Under the pieces are notes generated by a model. The model saw nothing but the letters and a program-made list of their open reading frames with translations. It had not been told where the DNA came from and did not search any database. Positions 34,858 to 44,121 of a DNA stretch of 64,000 nt are shown here, one piece after another; position 1 is the first letter of the stretch; each line of letters opens with the position of its first letter. The position numbers were made by a program, and so were the translations under genes. This DNA is from Gammaproteobacteria bacterium (GTDB lineage: Bacteria; Pseudomonadota; Gammaproteobacteria; Steroidobacterales; GCA-2729495): contig VGVH01000006.1 of the NCBI GenBank assembly GCA_016874095.1, positions 82,757-146,756 on the forward strand, written 5' to 3'.

Positions 34858-35930
34858 CGGAGCCCTGGTATCCGCAGCTGCAGGCACTGCGCGCGCTGGC
34901 CGTGTCCGGTCCGGTCGTGATGCACCTGTGGCCGACCGACGCGTCGAGTCCGCTGGAGGCGCGCATCGTCGGCATCGGTTATCTCGGCGTCGACCTGTTT
35001 TTCGTCATCAGCGGCTTTCTCATCACGGGGATCCTGCTCCGCGCGCGCTCGGCAATCGGGTCGACGACGACAGCCGTGACGGTGATCGGGCGCTTCTACG
35101 GACGCCGGGCGCTGCGCATCTTTCCGGTTTACTGGCTGCTGCTGCTGGTGCTCGCGATCGCCGGTGTGCCGCCGGTGCGCGAGGAATTCTGGTGGATGTT
35201 CCTCTACGCGTGGAACCTGCGCCTCGCAGACATCGCCTCCTGGCCGGGGCACGTGTCGCACTTCTGGTCTCTGGCAGTCGAGGAGCAGTTCTATCTCGCC
35301 TGGCCGCTGCTGGTACTCCTGTTGCCGCTGCGGCAGGTACCGGTCGCCATCGCGGCCACCTGCGTGCTGGGCCCGCTCTACCGCCTTTTCGCGCCGTCGC
35401 CCTGGCACGCCACCGTGCTGCTGCCGGCCTGCGTGGACGTGCTCGGCATCGGCGCGCTCCTCGCCTGGCTGCACCATACGACGCCGGCGGATTCCGCCGC
35501 GCGCCGGCGGTTCACCGCAGTCGCGCTCGCGCTCGGACTCGCCGGCACGGCCGTGCATCTCGCGCTGTACCTGCGGGACGCGGCAGCCTGGTTCACCGCC
35601 TGGCCGCTGGCGAGAACGAGCTGCGCGCTGCTCTTCGCCGGGCTCGTGGATCGGGCGGCGACCGGGTTCAAGGGAACGGCGGGTCGCGTCGCCGAATGGC
35701 AACCGCTCGTCTTCATCGGCATGATCAGCTACGGCATCTATCTGTTGCATCCGCTGACGGCAACGCTGCTCAGGCTGCATCGGTTCACCGGTTCGATGCC
35801 AACCGATGCGCCGGTGATGTTCTTCCTGCTGCAGGTGTCACTGACGATTGGATTGGCAGCGGCATCGTGGTACCTGCTGGAAAAACCCGTCAACAGCCTG
35901 CGACGCCATCTCCCCTATCCGCGACCATGA
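34854..35930 (+). CDS. Acyltransferase-3 family membrane protein
   Basis: The 358-residue protein has about ten membrane segments. Family hallmarks are the N-terminal R13 and H24 (LQALRALAVSGPVVMHLW), GVDLFFVISGFLITGILL, RRALRIFPVYWLLLL, and HFWSLAVEEQFYLAWPLLV. These proteins usually transfer acetyl or other acyl groups onto exopolysaccharide or lipid-linked sugars. GTG 34854 overlaps the preceding TGA. No SGNH domain is fused to it; the broken SGNH gene at 4288 is far away. It probably decorates the glycan assembled by the surrounding transferases. Confidence 0.85.
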   Translation: MTEPWYPQLQALRALAVSGPVVMHLWPTDASSPLEARIVGIGYLGVDLFFVISGFLITGILLRARSAIGSTTTAVTVIGRFYGRRALRIFPVYWLLLLVLAIAGVPPVREEFWWMFLYAWNLRLADIASWPGHVSHFWSLAVEEQFYLAWPLLVLLLPLRQVPVAIAATCVLGPLYRLFAPSPWHATVLLPACVDVLGIGALLAWLHHTTPADSAARRRFTAVALALGLAGTAVHLALYLRDAAAWFTAWPLARTSCALLFAGLVDRAATGFKGTAGRVAEWQPLVFIGMISYGIYLLHPLTATLLRLHRFTGSMPTDAPVMFFLLQVSLTIGLAAASWYLLEKPVNSLRRHLPYPRP

Positions 35931-36832
35931 CCACCCGCGTACGAACACTGGCTGCAACGACACTGGGCGGCGCGAGCTGCCCCGTCTGCGGCGCCATCAC
36001 CCGCCGCGCCGCCGACCTTGGCGACTTCCGGCTGCACGCCTGCGCCGCCTGTGGTTCGTGGTCGAGCGACGCGCTGGTGCGCGGCGCCACGACGTCGTTC
36101 CAGCCGCAGGCCTATTTCGACCATGCCGAGGACGAGCGGCCGCGCTGGGAAACGCTGCGGCAGGCGATCCAGCCGCTTGCGCCGCGCTCGGTGCTCGATG
36201 TCGGTTGCGGCGGCGGCGAGTACCTCGCGTGGACGACCGGAGCGTTCGCACCGGCGCAGGCGACAGGCATCGAACTCGACACCGGGCGCGCGCGGCGCGC
36301 GGCCGAACGCAATCCCCGGGCGACCATCCTGACCGGCGATGCCCTCGCCGTCGCCGAGGGACTGGGCGGCGATTTCGATCTCATCACGCTCTGGGACGTA
36401 CTGGAACACGTGCCGGAACCGGCGCGGCTCCTGAAGGCCCTGGCGCAACGGCTCACGCCGCGCGGGCGGTTGTTCGTCCAGACCATCAACGAGGCGAGCA
36501 TCGTGCCGCGCATCGGCCGCTGGTCCTACAGGCTTACCGCCGGCGCGCTCAAGGCTGGCATGCGCCGCACGCACGACGCGCATCACCTGGTGTTCTTCAC
36601 GCGGCCGGGACTCTGGCGCATGGGACAGGAAGCCGGGCTGGCCCCGCGGAGGGAGTGGTTCGGCCGGCTGTCACTGGCCCGCATGGACGGCCCGAAGCTG
36701 CTGACCGTGCCGACCGCCTGCCTGCTCGCGACCGAAAACTGGTTCGGCGGCGGGCTGTTCGTCAACGTCCTGTTCAGCCGCGCGGACTGCGAGGACCCCG
36801 GGGCCGGCAAAGAAGCGGCGGACTTCGGGTAA
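35927..36832 (+). CDS. SAM-dependent methyltransferase with zinc-ribbon motif
   Basis: The 301-residue protein has an N-terminal C18-x2-C21 and C39-x2-C42 metal-binding motif and a class I core: SVLDVGCGGGEYLAWTT, GIELDTGRARRA, FDLITLWDVLEHVPEPARLL, LTPRGRLFVQTINEAS. It is the same type as the 28273 product, and the two may methylate different positions of related sugars. ATG 35927 overlaps the acyltransferase stop by 4 bp; the long frame that continues upstream is antisense to no signal and out of frame with the acyltransferase, so I do not use it. Confidence 0.78.
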   Translation: MTTRVRTLAATTLGGASCPVCGAITRRAADLGDFRLHACAACGSWSSDALVRGATTSFQPQAYFDHAEDERPRWETLRQAIQPLAPRSVLDVGCGGGEYLAWTTGAFAPAQATGIELDTGRARRAAERNPRATILTGDALAVAEGLGGDFDLITLWDVLEHVPEPARLLKALAQRLTPRGRLFVQTINEASIVPRIGRWSYRLTAGALKAGMRRTHDAHHLVFFTRPGLWRMGQEAGLAPRREWFGRLSLARMDGPKLLTVPTACLLATENWFGGGLFVNVLFSRADCEDPGAGKEAADFG

Positions 36833-36845
36833 TCTGCCCCGCGTG

Positions 36846-38324
36846 ATGCGCCCGCAGCGATTGTCAGCCTGGCTGGCCGGTCTCGCCGTCCTCGCCGCGG
36901 GGCTCGTCCTCATGGCGATGCGACTCGCCTACGACCTGTTCGATGCCGACGAGCTGCAGCACGCCCACCTGGCCTGGCTCGTGGCCGGCGGCAAGCAGTT
37001 GTACGTCGACATCTGGGACAACCATGGCCCGCTCTACACGCTGGCGAATGCCGTTGTGTTGCGGCTCGCCGACCCGGCGCCCTCGCTCGACCTGCTGTTC
37101 GCCTGCCGCGCGCTGTCCGCCTGCGCGGCGATCGGCATCGGCGCCTGCACCTGGCTGATCGCGCGGCGCGCCGGGCTGTCACGCCTGGCGGCGCTGACCG
37201 CCGTCAGCATCCTTGCTTCGCTCGTGTTTGCGCAGGACAAGGCCATGGAGTGCCGGCCGGATGGCTGGCAGAACCTGTTCTGGCTGGCGGGCCTGGCGCT
37301 GCTCGCGACCGGGACGACGTTGCGCCGAGCGGCCGGCGCCGGCGCGCTCTGGGCGAGCGCGATACTCATCAACGCCAAGGCGGCGCTCGGGCCCCTGGCC
37401 GTGCTGCTCTTCTGGCTCCTCGGCAGGCGCTGGCACGGGCGAACGGTCATTGAGACTCGGCGCGCCATCGTTGCCGCGGCTGCCGGCGGGTTGGCCGTCT
37501 ACTTGCCCGTTTTGGCCTGGTTCCAGGCGACCGGCGCTGCCTGGGCGCTGCACGAATACGCATTGCTCTGGAATCTGCAGGCGCTCGGCAACTCCGGCCC
37601 GTCGACGCTCAGCGACGACAACGTCCGCTTCCTGGTAGTCCGACAGTGGCCGTTCGTGCTCGCGCTGCTGCTCGGATCGGTGTGGTGGATTGTCGATCTC
37701 GCCCGGAGGCACGAGTCGTTGCAGCGCGAAGCCGCAGCGATGATCGCCACCGCCGCGCTCATCACCGGCCTCAGCCTCGGCATGGACTTCTACTACCAGT
37801 TCTTCCTCATCTGCCTGCCACTGTGGTCGATCGTGGCGGCGCACGGCGTACAGCGCAGCGCGGTGGCGCTCGCTGAGCGCTTCGGCCCGGTGGCGTCGTG
37901 GACGGCCGGCGTCGCGGCTGCAGCCGGCGCCGCCGTGCTGCTCGCGACGGCCGCCCGCATCACGCCGGAATCACCCCGACATGAACTCGTTTTCCAGGAG
38001 TCGTTCACGCGGTTCATGCTGGCGACGACGCCGCGCGAGGAACCGCTGGGCGTGATCTGGGACATCTGCGGCGGATTCATGTTCAACGAACCGCTGCAGT
38101 TCTATTGGGGCGCCGAAGCTGCAATCGGCAAGGCAGCCGAACGGCATGCCGGCAGCGATCCGTTCGGCCAGCCCTTCATCGACGCGCTCGAGCGCGGGCA
38201 GGTACGGTTCGTGATCGGCCGCGACACAGGCCTCCTGAACCAGCTGCCGGCGATCACGCAGAGCTACCTGCGCGAGCGCTATCGCTATTCGAACTGCCTG
38301 TGGACGCGCCGGACGACACCATGA
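36846..38324 (+). CDS. GT-C/GT39-like membrane glycosyltransferase
   Basis: The 492-residue protein has about eleven membrane segments. The first loop reads RLAYDLFDADELQHAHLAWL with D35-E36, followed by GGKQLYVDIWDNHGPLYTLA, both typical of GT39-related proteins. The C-terminal soluble part contains FIDALERGQVRFVIGRDTG. ATG 36846 is used; a GTG directly before it would add one residue. Its TGA overlaps the ATG of TMTC-like copy 5. Donor and acceptor unknown. Confidence 0.77.
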   Translation: MRPQRLSAWLAGLAVLAAGLVLMAMRLAYDLFDADELQHAHLAWLVAGGKQLYVDIWDNHGPLYTLANAVVLRLADPAPSLDLLFACRALSACAAIGIGACTWLIARRAGLSRLAALTAVSILASLVFAQDKAMECRPDGWQNLFWLAGLALLATGTTLRRAAGAGALWASAILINAKAALGPLAVLLFWLLGRRWHGRTVIETRRAIVAAAAGGLAVYLPVLAWFQATGAAWALHEYALLWNLQALGNSGPSTLSDDNVRFLVVRQWPFVLALLLGSVWWIVDLARRHESLQREAAAMIATAALITGLSLGMDFYYQFFLICLPLWSIVAAHGVQRSAVALAERFGPVASWTAGVAAAAGAAVLLATAARITPESPRHELVFQESFTRFMLATTPREEPLGVIWDICGGFMFNEPLQFYWGAEAAIGKAAERHAGSDPFGQPFIDALERGQVRFVIGRDTGLLNQLPAITQSYLRERYRYSNCLWTRRTTP

Positions 38325-40129
38325 AAGCCACGGCACGGCTGCAGGCGGCGACCGCCATCGTCGTGCTGGCGGTACTCGCCGTGCTGCCCTCGATATCCGG
38401 GGAAGCCATCTGGGACGACGTCTTCTGGAGCCGCCAGATCGAGTACTTCAAGAGCGCCGGCGACGTGCTGCGTCCGCCGGCCGGCATACCGGACTGGCCG
38501 AGCGGCTACTTCCGCCCCGTAACGACGGCGAGCTATCTCCTCGACCGGGTGACCTGGGGCGAAGACTGGGTGCGCGGGCGGCACGTGTCGAACATCGCGT
38601 TCCATGCGCTGGCCTCGCTGGCGCTCTGGGGGCTCGCCCGCCGGCTGCTGGCCGACCTGCCGCAGCGGGAATTCGGCGCACTCGCAGCCGGCGCACTGTT
38701 CGCCGTGCATCCGATCCACACCGAATCGGTCTGCTGGATAGGCGCGCGGGTCGACGTGCTGGCGACGCTGTTCCTGACCGTCAGCCTCACGCTCAGCCTC
38801 GCCTGGCGCGACAGCCGGTCCGTGCTGGCACTGCTCGCGGGCGGCGCGAGCTTCCTGCTCGCGCTCGGCTCCAAGGAAGTAGCAGTGGCGGGGCTCGCCA
38901 TCCTGCCGGTGCTGCTCGTGCTCGCGCCGCGTGGCGCAAGCCGTGGCAGCGGCGACTGGCTGGCACCGGCGGCCGGATACGCGGCAGCGGCGACGCTGTA
39001 CTTCGTGCTGCGGGCGGACGCGACGACCAGCGTTGCCGGGCAGTTCGGTGGCCTGGACATCGCCAGGCTCGCGCAGGCAAGCGCTTACTACATCGGCAAG
39101 CTCGTCTGGCCCTGGCCGCAGAGCAACTTCGTCGTGCCGGGCGATCTGCCCGGACTGGCCGCTGCCGCCGGTATCTTTGCCGCGGGCAGCGTCCTGCTCG
39201 CGCTCGCCATCCGCGCCTGGCGCAACGGCGGATCGGCAGCACCGCTCGCCGGGCTGCTGTGGACCGGCGCAGCCCTGACACCGTCGCTGGTGGTTGCGCT
39301 GTCGGGATTCGCCACCAACCCGGTGGCAGAACGCTACCTCTACCTGCCGTCGGCGGGATTCGCGCTTGCCTGCGGCGCAGGCCTGGCATGGACTGCGTCA
39401 CGGCTCCCCATAGTGCCGGTACGCGCCGTCGCGGGGCTGATCGTCGCCGCCCTGCTCGCCGCCAGCGTCAGCCGCAGCGTGGATTGGTCCAGCAACATCC
39501 GGCTCTGGTCCAGCACGACGGCACTCGGCACCACCCATGCCCAGCCCTGGGTCGAGCTGGCGACGGCGCAGATGGCCGCGGGCGAGTACCCGCAGGCGCT
39601 CGCCGCATTCGACGAGGCGCGGCGGCGCGTGATCGACGACGGCACCCTCTCGGTCGCCGAGTACAACACGGGGCTCGTCCATCTGAAGCTCGGCGATCCG
39701 GCGCAGGCCGAGCTTGCATTCACGCGCGCGCGCAATGCAGACCCTGCCTATGCACTGGCGCGCTACGGGCTCGGGCGTGCGTACTACGAGCAGGCGCTCC
39801 TGCTGCCGGCCGGTCGCAGCCGGCTGGCACTGTTCGAACGCGCCGAGAACGCCTTTCTCGCGGCGATCGGACTCAACGCCGGTTTCGGCGAACCGCGGCT
39901 CGAGCTCGTCAAGGTCGCGCTGCGCCGTGGCCAGTCGCTGGCGGCGGACGGTGACGCGGCCGGCGCCGCTCGCGGCTATGCCAGCGCCCGCACCCGGCTC
40001 GACGCGCTGCTCGCCGCCCTGCCATCGCTGGCGACCGCGCCCGGCATACCGGAGCTGTCGGCCGAGATCGACGCCGCTGCGCGTGGATCAGTGCCGCGGA
40101 CGCCGCTCGGGGCCGGCGATGCGCCGTAG
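38321..40129 (+). CDS. TMTC-like membrane glycosyltransferase with C-terminal TPRs (copy 5)
   Basis: The 602-residue product shows EAIWDD (D32, D33), YFRPVTTASYLLDRVTWG, FAVHPIHTESVCWIGARVD, LGSKEVAVAG and PVAERYLYLPSAG, then TPR-like helices from about residue 405 (YNTGLVHLKLGDPAQAELAF). ATG 38321 overlaps the stop of the GT-C gene upstream (ATGA), so the two are co-translated. Unlike copies 1 and 4 it is not next to an alkaline-phosphatase-superfamily gene. Its last 42 bp overlap the convergent GT2 gene at 40088. Confidence 0.76.
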   Translation: MKATARLQAATAIVVLAVLAVLPSISGEAIWDDVFWSRQIEYFKSAGDVLRPPAGIPDWPSGYFRPVTTASYLLDRVTWGEDWVRGRHVSNIAFHALASLALWGLARRLLADLPQREFGALAAGALFAVHPIHTESVCWIGARVDVLATLFLTVSLTLSLAWRDSRSVLALLAGGASFLLALGSKEVAVAGLAILPVLLVLAPRGASRGSGDWLAPAAGYAAAATLYFVLRADATTSVAGQFGGLDIARLAQASAYYIGKLVWPWPQSNFVVPGDLPGLAAAAGIFAAGSVLLALAIRAWRNGGSAAPLAGLLWTGAALTPSLVVALSGFATNPVAERYLYLPSAGFALACGAGLAWTASRLPIVPVRAVAGLIVAALLAASVSRSVDWSSNIRLWSSTTALGTTHAQPWVELATAQMAAGEYPQALAAFDEARRRVIDDGTLSVAEYNTGLVHLKLGDPAQAELAFTRARNADPAYALARYGLGRAYYEQALLLPAGRSRLALFERAENAFLAAIGLNAGFGEPRLELVKVALRRGQSLAADGDAAGAARGYASARTRLDALLAALPSLATAPGIPELSAEIDAAARGSVPRTPLGAGDAP

Positions 40130-41065
40130 CGTCGCGCTGATCCGCCGCGCCAGCGGGCCCGGCAGCAGCGCGACGATCGCTATCCGGCCCAGAAATCTGC
40201 CGAGCACCGGCGCATCGTGCCAGCGTCGCGGTGTCTGCCGAAGAAACCGCCACCAGTAACTCAGCGCCAGCCGGGGCGCCTCGGCGGTAAGCGCCCGCCC
40301 GGTGAAGTACCGCGCGAGATTCCCGCGACCCTCCCGGCCCAGGCGGTCGCGCTGCGGTCCGGGCGCGATTCGATCGAGCGCGCGAGCGAACACCAGCTCG
40401 CAGGCTGACTCCTGGCGGCCGATGCGCGAGGACATTGCGCCGGGCGACAGCCGGTAGAGCACGTCCGCGTGCGGCACGCAGGCGAACTCATGATGCCAGG
40501 CGATGCGCAACCAGAGGTCCCAGTCCTCGGCGGCCGGCAGCGTCTCGTCGAACCCGCCGCTCGCGAGCAGCGCATCGCGACGGGCGATCATGGAAGAGCC
40601 GTTGTCGAGAAAATTCCAGACGAGCAGGCGCTCGTAGACGCGGCCCTCGGCCACGATGTAGCTGCCGGGCCCGACGACGGTGCCGCCTTCGTCGATGCAG
40701 TCGGTGAAGCTGTAGGCCAGGGCCGCCGTCGGTGCGGCGTCCAGCGCCTCGAGCTGGCGCGCCAGGCGCTCAGGGCGCCAGAGGTCGTCGGCGTCCACGA
40801 AGGCGATGAATTCGCCGCGTGCCAGCCGCATGCCGCGGTTACGGCTGGCGGCCAGGCCGCGGTTTTCGAACCGGTGCAGTGCGACGCGCGAGTCCGCCGA
40901 CTTACTCACGATGGCAGCGGTGCCATCCGTGGAGCCGTCGTCGATCACCAGCACCTCGATGTCCCGCACCGTCTGCGCGAGCACGCTGTCCAGGGTTGCG
41001 GCGATCGTCCGCTCGCCGTTCCAGACGGGAATGACGACCGAAACACGCGGCGTCGCTGCGCTCAC
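40088..41065 (-). CDS. GT2-family glycosyltransferase
   Basis: A 325-residue GT-A protein: RVSVVIPVWNGERTIAATLD, VLVIDDGSTDGTAAIV, and the metal-binding D91-A-D93-D94 in FIAFVDADDLWRPERL, followed by GGFDETLPAAEDWDLWLRI with the catalytic acidic pair. It starts at GTG 41065, which overlaps the stop of the GT4 gene by 4 bp. It is the last gene of the long minus-strand amino-sugar operon (48387 to 40088). The 3' end overlaps the convergent TMTC-like gene. The donor may be the dTDP-amino sugar made upstream (inference). Confidence 0.83.
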   Translation of the reverse strand: MSAATPRVSVVIPVWNGERTIAATLDSVLAQTVRDIEVLVIDDGSTDGTAAIVSKSADSRVALHRFENRGLAASRNRGMRLARGEFIAFVDADDLWRPERLARQLEALDAAPTAALAYSFTDCIDEGGTVVGPGSYIVAEGRVYERLLVWNFLDNGSSMIARRDALLASGGFDETLPAAEDWDLWLRIAWHHEFACVPHADVLYRLSPGAMSSRIGRQESACELVFARALDRIAPGPQRDRLGREGRGNLARYFTGRALTAEAPRLALSYWWRFLRQTPRRWHDAPVLGRFLGRIAIVALLPGPLARRISATLRRIAGPERRPRH

Positions 41066-42324
41066 GGCGCGATCCTGTAGAGGAAGGGCGCGATCAGGTG
41101 CCGGAAGTGGGCGGCAGCGATCGCCGGCCAGTCACACCGCTCCGCGATCGTACGCGCAGCGCCTGTGACGGCCGCCCGTTCCGCCTCGCCGAGCGTCAGT
41201 GCCCGCAGCATCGCCTCAGCCAGTGCTTGCGGATCGCGCTGGGGCACGATGAACCCGGAGACGCCATCGGCCAGCAGCTCCTCCGCGCCGCTCGCATCGG
41301 TCGCGACGCAAGGCAGGCCGGCCGCCAGCGCCTCGAGCAACGCCACCGGCAGTCCCTCCGCATCGCCGTCGGCCGCGACCACCGATGGCAGGACGAACAC
41401 CTCCGCGGCGCGCAGCAGGTCACGCTTGCGCTCGCCCTCGACGTACCCGACGAAGCGCACGCCTGATGCACCCGCCGCTGCGCGCTCCAGAGCCGCGCGC
41501 TCCTCGCCCTCGCCGGCGATCAGCAGCAGCGCGTCGGGCATGCGGCTCGTGACGAGGGCGAAGGCCTGCAGCAGTACATCGACGCCCTTCTTGGCGGTGA
41601 GCCGGCCGAGGAACAGGACGGTCCGCCGGGGCGCGAGCCCGAGCGACGACTGCAGCGCAAGGCGCTCCGGCCCCGTGGCAGGTCGCAGACCCGAGACGTC
41701 AGTACCCATCGGCAGGACACGCAGGCGCGAGTCGAGCATGGCGAGATCGGCGGGACGCGCGAAGAACCCGCGCAGCTTGCCGGCGGTCCGCGTACTGACG
41801 GCCGTGACCGCGGCAAGCCGGCGCGCGATGCCGCGCACGACGGCGGGACCCAGGAGCGGCAGGCGCCGCATGACTTCGGCGTCGGCTGCGTGTGTCGTCA
41901 GCACATGCGGTATGCCGAGCAACCACGCAGCGGCGCCGCAGGCGATCCCCTGCGGTGCGAACCAGTGGGAGTAGATGACTGCCGGGCGCCGGCTCCGCGA
42001 CAGCGCGATCACCGCGGCGAATTCAGCCGCGAAGAGCAGCGGCACCTGCAGCCAGAGCCAGGGATGCCGGCGCAGGTTCGGCAGGATGGCGGGATAGGCC
42101 AGGCGTTGCCACGTCTCCGGCCAGCAGTAGCGGAACCGGCGGATCCCGACGCCGGCAAGCACCTCCTCGCGTGCCGCGCCTGCCTCGTGGGGCGCGAGGA
42201 GCAGGTAGTCGCATTCCGGGTGCGCTGCCTGGAGTGCCGCCACCTGCTCGAGCACGAACGCGGGCAGCGCGTCGCCGGGGCGGCGCGGCACGGTGGAGGC
42301 GACGACGAGAACGAGCGGCTTCAT
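41062..42324 (-). CDS. GT4-family glycosyltransferase
   Basis: The 420-residue GT-B protein has VIYSHWFAPQGIACGAAAWL and HVLTTHAADAEV in the acceptor domain, and VLFLGRLTAKKGVDVLLQAF plus the E-x7-E motif (E323 and E331 in EGLPVALLE) in the donor domain. It is a retaining glycosyltransferase acting at the cytoplasmic face. It overlaps both neighbours by 4 bp (GTGA/ATGA), so it is translationally coupled inside the amino-sugar operon. Confidence 0.85.
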   Translation of the reverse strand: MKPLVLVVASTVPRRPGDALPAFVLEQVAALQAAHPECDYLLLAPHEAGAAREEVLAGVGIRRFRYCWPETWQRLAYPAILPNLRRHPWLWLQVPLLFAAEFAAVIALSRSRRPAVIYSHWFAPQGIACGAAAWLLGIPHVLTTHAADAEVMRRLPLLGPAVVRGIARRLAAVTAVSTRTAGKLRGFFARPADLAMLDSRLRVLPMGTDVSGLRPATGPERLALQSSLGLAPRRTVLFLGRLTAKKGVDVLLQAFALVTSRMPDALLLIAGEGEERAALERAAAGASGVRFVGYVEGERKRDLLRAAEVFVLPSVVAADGDAEGLPVALLEALAAGLPCVATDASGAEELLADGVSGFIVPQRDPQALAEAMLRALTLGEAERAAVTGAARTIAERCDWPAIAAAHFRHLIAPFLYRIAP

Positions 42325-43193
42325 GGATCGCCCGCCGCCTGCCAGTACTCACGCGCGCCGCGCAGCTCCTGCGGCACGAACCGCAGCCGCCAGGGCGCGA
42401 GGCTGCGGCCGATCCACCCGGCGAGGTAATTCCAGTCACCGGCGCGGATCCGTTTCGCATAGTAGGCGCCGCGACCATGGGCATTCGCCTGCTTGAGCGC
42501 CTCGGTGCCGGGCCCGGCCTTGCGGCCGTGGTGGTGGTGGACGAGCAGCGACGGCAGGTAGGCGCCGGTGAAGCCGGCGGCGGACGCCCGGGCGCACAGA
42601 TCGATGTCCTCGCAGCGGAAACGCGTGGCGGGCCCCAGCGCAGCATCGAAGCCGCCGATGCGCTCGAACACAGCCCGCGAAACCACCATGTTCGCGCCCT
42701 GGATCAGGCCGGCCCGCAGGAAGCTGCCCGGCGCCAGCAGCCGGCGGCGTGTCGAGTAATTGGTCGCGATGCGCGAATCGGACGGATCGTGCAGCACGAT
42801 GCGGCCTCCGGCGTACTGGAAGCTGCCGGAGGCGAATTCGGCCAGCGCCGTCGCGAGGTAGCCCGCGCCGAGATAGCAGTCGTCGTCGGTGAAGGCAACA
42901 AGCGGCGCGCGCGTCGCGTCGATGCCGCGGTTGAGGGCGAGGCTCTTGCCGGGGCGCGGCTCCGCGAGCACCCGCACGTCCAGACCGCTGTCGGCGGCGA
43001 ACGACTCCAGCAGGGCAAGGGATCCATCCGCCGAGGCGTTGTCCACCAGGACCAGCTCGGCCGCCGCCGCGCGGATCTCGGTCACGGGGAGCGCAGCGAG
43101 AAAGCGCCGCAGCTGGGTCTCTCGATCCCGCGTACAGACCAGCAGCGAAATCGCCGGCGCGCCCGCGGCGCGCTGCTCAGCCGGCGAGGTCAT
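42321..43193 (-). CDS. GT2-family glycosyltransferase
   Basis: The 290-residue GT-A protein shows AISLLVCTRDRETQLRRFL, AELVLVDNASADGS, the metal-binding D103-D104-D105 in VAFTDDDCYLG, NRGIDAT, and GGFDAALGPATRFRCEDIDL with the catalytic E-D. This pattern is common among transferases that build repeating units, including rhamnosyl- and galactofuranosyl-type enzymes, but the donor cannot be read from sequence. It overlaps the ArnC-like gene by 17 bp and the GT4 gene by 4 bp. Confidence 0.83.
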   Translation of the reverse strand: MTSPAEQRAAGAPAISLLVCTRDRETQLRRFLAALPVTEIRAAAAELVLVDNASADGSLALLESFAADSGLDVRVLAEPRPGKSLALNRGIDATRAPLVAFTDDDCYLGAGYLATALAEFASGSFQYAGGRIVLHDPSDSRIATNYSTRRRLLAPGSFLRAGLIQGANMVVSRAVFERIGGFDAALGPATRFRCEDIDLCARASAAGFTGAYLPSLLVHHHHGRKAGPGTEALKQANAHGRGAYYAKRIRAGDWNYLAGWIGRSLAPWRLRFVPQELRGAREYWQAAGDP

Positions 43194-44118
43194 CGCCGCG
43201 GCGATGCACGTCGCGCACGACGTACTGCGGGCGTCCCGTGGTCGTGAGATAGAGCCTGCCCAGGTACTCGCCGACCAGGCCCAGCATGAGCAGCTGGACC
43301 CCGGAAAACACGAGGATCGCCGCCATCAGCGACGTCCAGCCCTGCGGGGTATTGCCGAGGAAACGCTCCACCACGGCAGCGACGGCGACCAGCATGCCGA
43401 GCAGGCTGATGCCGAAACCGAGCAGGCTGCTCGCGCGCAGCGGCATCACCGAGAAATTGACGAACATCGCTATCCACAGTCGGGCGAGCTTGCGGAAGGT
43501 ATAGCCGCTGCTGCCCTGCGTGCGCTCGTTGTGCAGCACCTCTATCGTGCCGATGCGCTGCGTGGTCTGCAGGATGAGGCCGTCGATATAGGGGTACGGG
43601 CCCGCGTAGCCGTTCACGCGCTCGCGGAGGAAGGCGTTGATGCAGCGGAAGCTCGACAGGTAGAGGCCCTTCGGCTTGTCCAGCAGCAGGCCGGCCACCC
43701 AGTTCGTGAAGCGGCTGCCGAGGTTGCGGTACATCGGGTGCTGCTTCCATGCGTAGCGGGTATAGACGACGTCCAGTTCCGGGTGGGCTCGCGCGTAGTC
43801 GTAGAGCTTCCTGACCTCCGACGGCGGGTTCTGGAAGTCATCGTCGATGTTGATCACGTAGCTGCCCCGCGCCGCCGCGTAACCTGCCATCACCGCGTTG
43901 TGCTCGCCGAAGTTGCGCGCGAGGTCGATGGCGATCACCGGAACCGGCAGTTCGTCGACCAGGGCACGGATCACCGCAGAGCTGTCGTCCGGACTGCCGT
44001 CGTTGACCAGCACGAGTTCCAGCCCGCCGTCGATGTCGAGGCGGGCCAGTTCGCGCGCGAGCGGTCCGATGGTTTCGGCGCCACGGAACACCGGTATCAC
44101 GACGCTGAGACCCGTCAT
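43177..44118 (-). CDS. ArnC/DPM1-like polyprenyl-phosphate glycosyltransferase
   Basis: The 313-residue protein has a GT2 domain (LSVVIPVFRGAETIGPLARE; LELVLVNDGSPDDSS; metal-binding D92-D93-D94 in YVINIDDDFQNPPSE) and two C-terminal membrane helices at about 230-255 and 267-290, ending GEYLGRLYLTTTGRPQYVV. ArnC-type enzymes of this architecture attach a sugar to undecaprenyl phosphate. The resulting lipid-linked sugar is the donor used by GT-C enzymes, several of which are encoded nearby. This is the best candidate in the window to feed the TMTC-like and GT39-like proteins (inference). ATG 44118 is 3 bp after the methyltransferase stop. Confidence 0.85.
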   Translation of the reverse strand: MTGLSVVIPVFRGAETIGPLARELARLDIDGGLELVLVNDGSPDDSSAVIRALVDELPVPVIAIDLARNFGEHNAVMAGYAAARGSYVINIDDDFQNPPSEVRKLYDYARAHPELDVVYTRYAWKQHPMYRNLGSRFTNWVAGLLLDKPKGLYLSSFRCINAFLRERVNGYAGPYPYIDGLILQTTQRIGTIEVLHNERTQGSSGYTFRKLARLWIAMFVNFSVMPLRASSLLGFGISLLGMLVAVAAVVERFLGNTPQGWTSLMAAILVFSGVQLLMLGLVGEYLGRLYLTTTGRPQYVVRDVHRRGDDLAG

Positions 44119-44121
44119 CCC

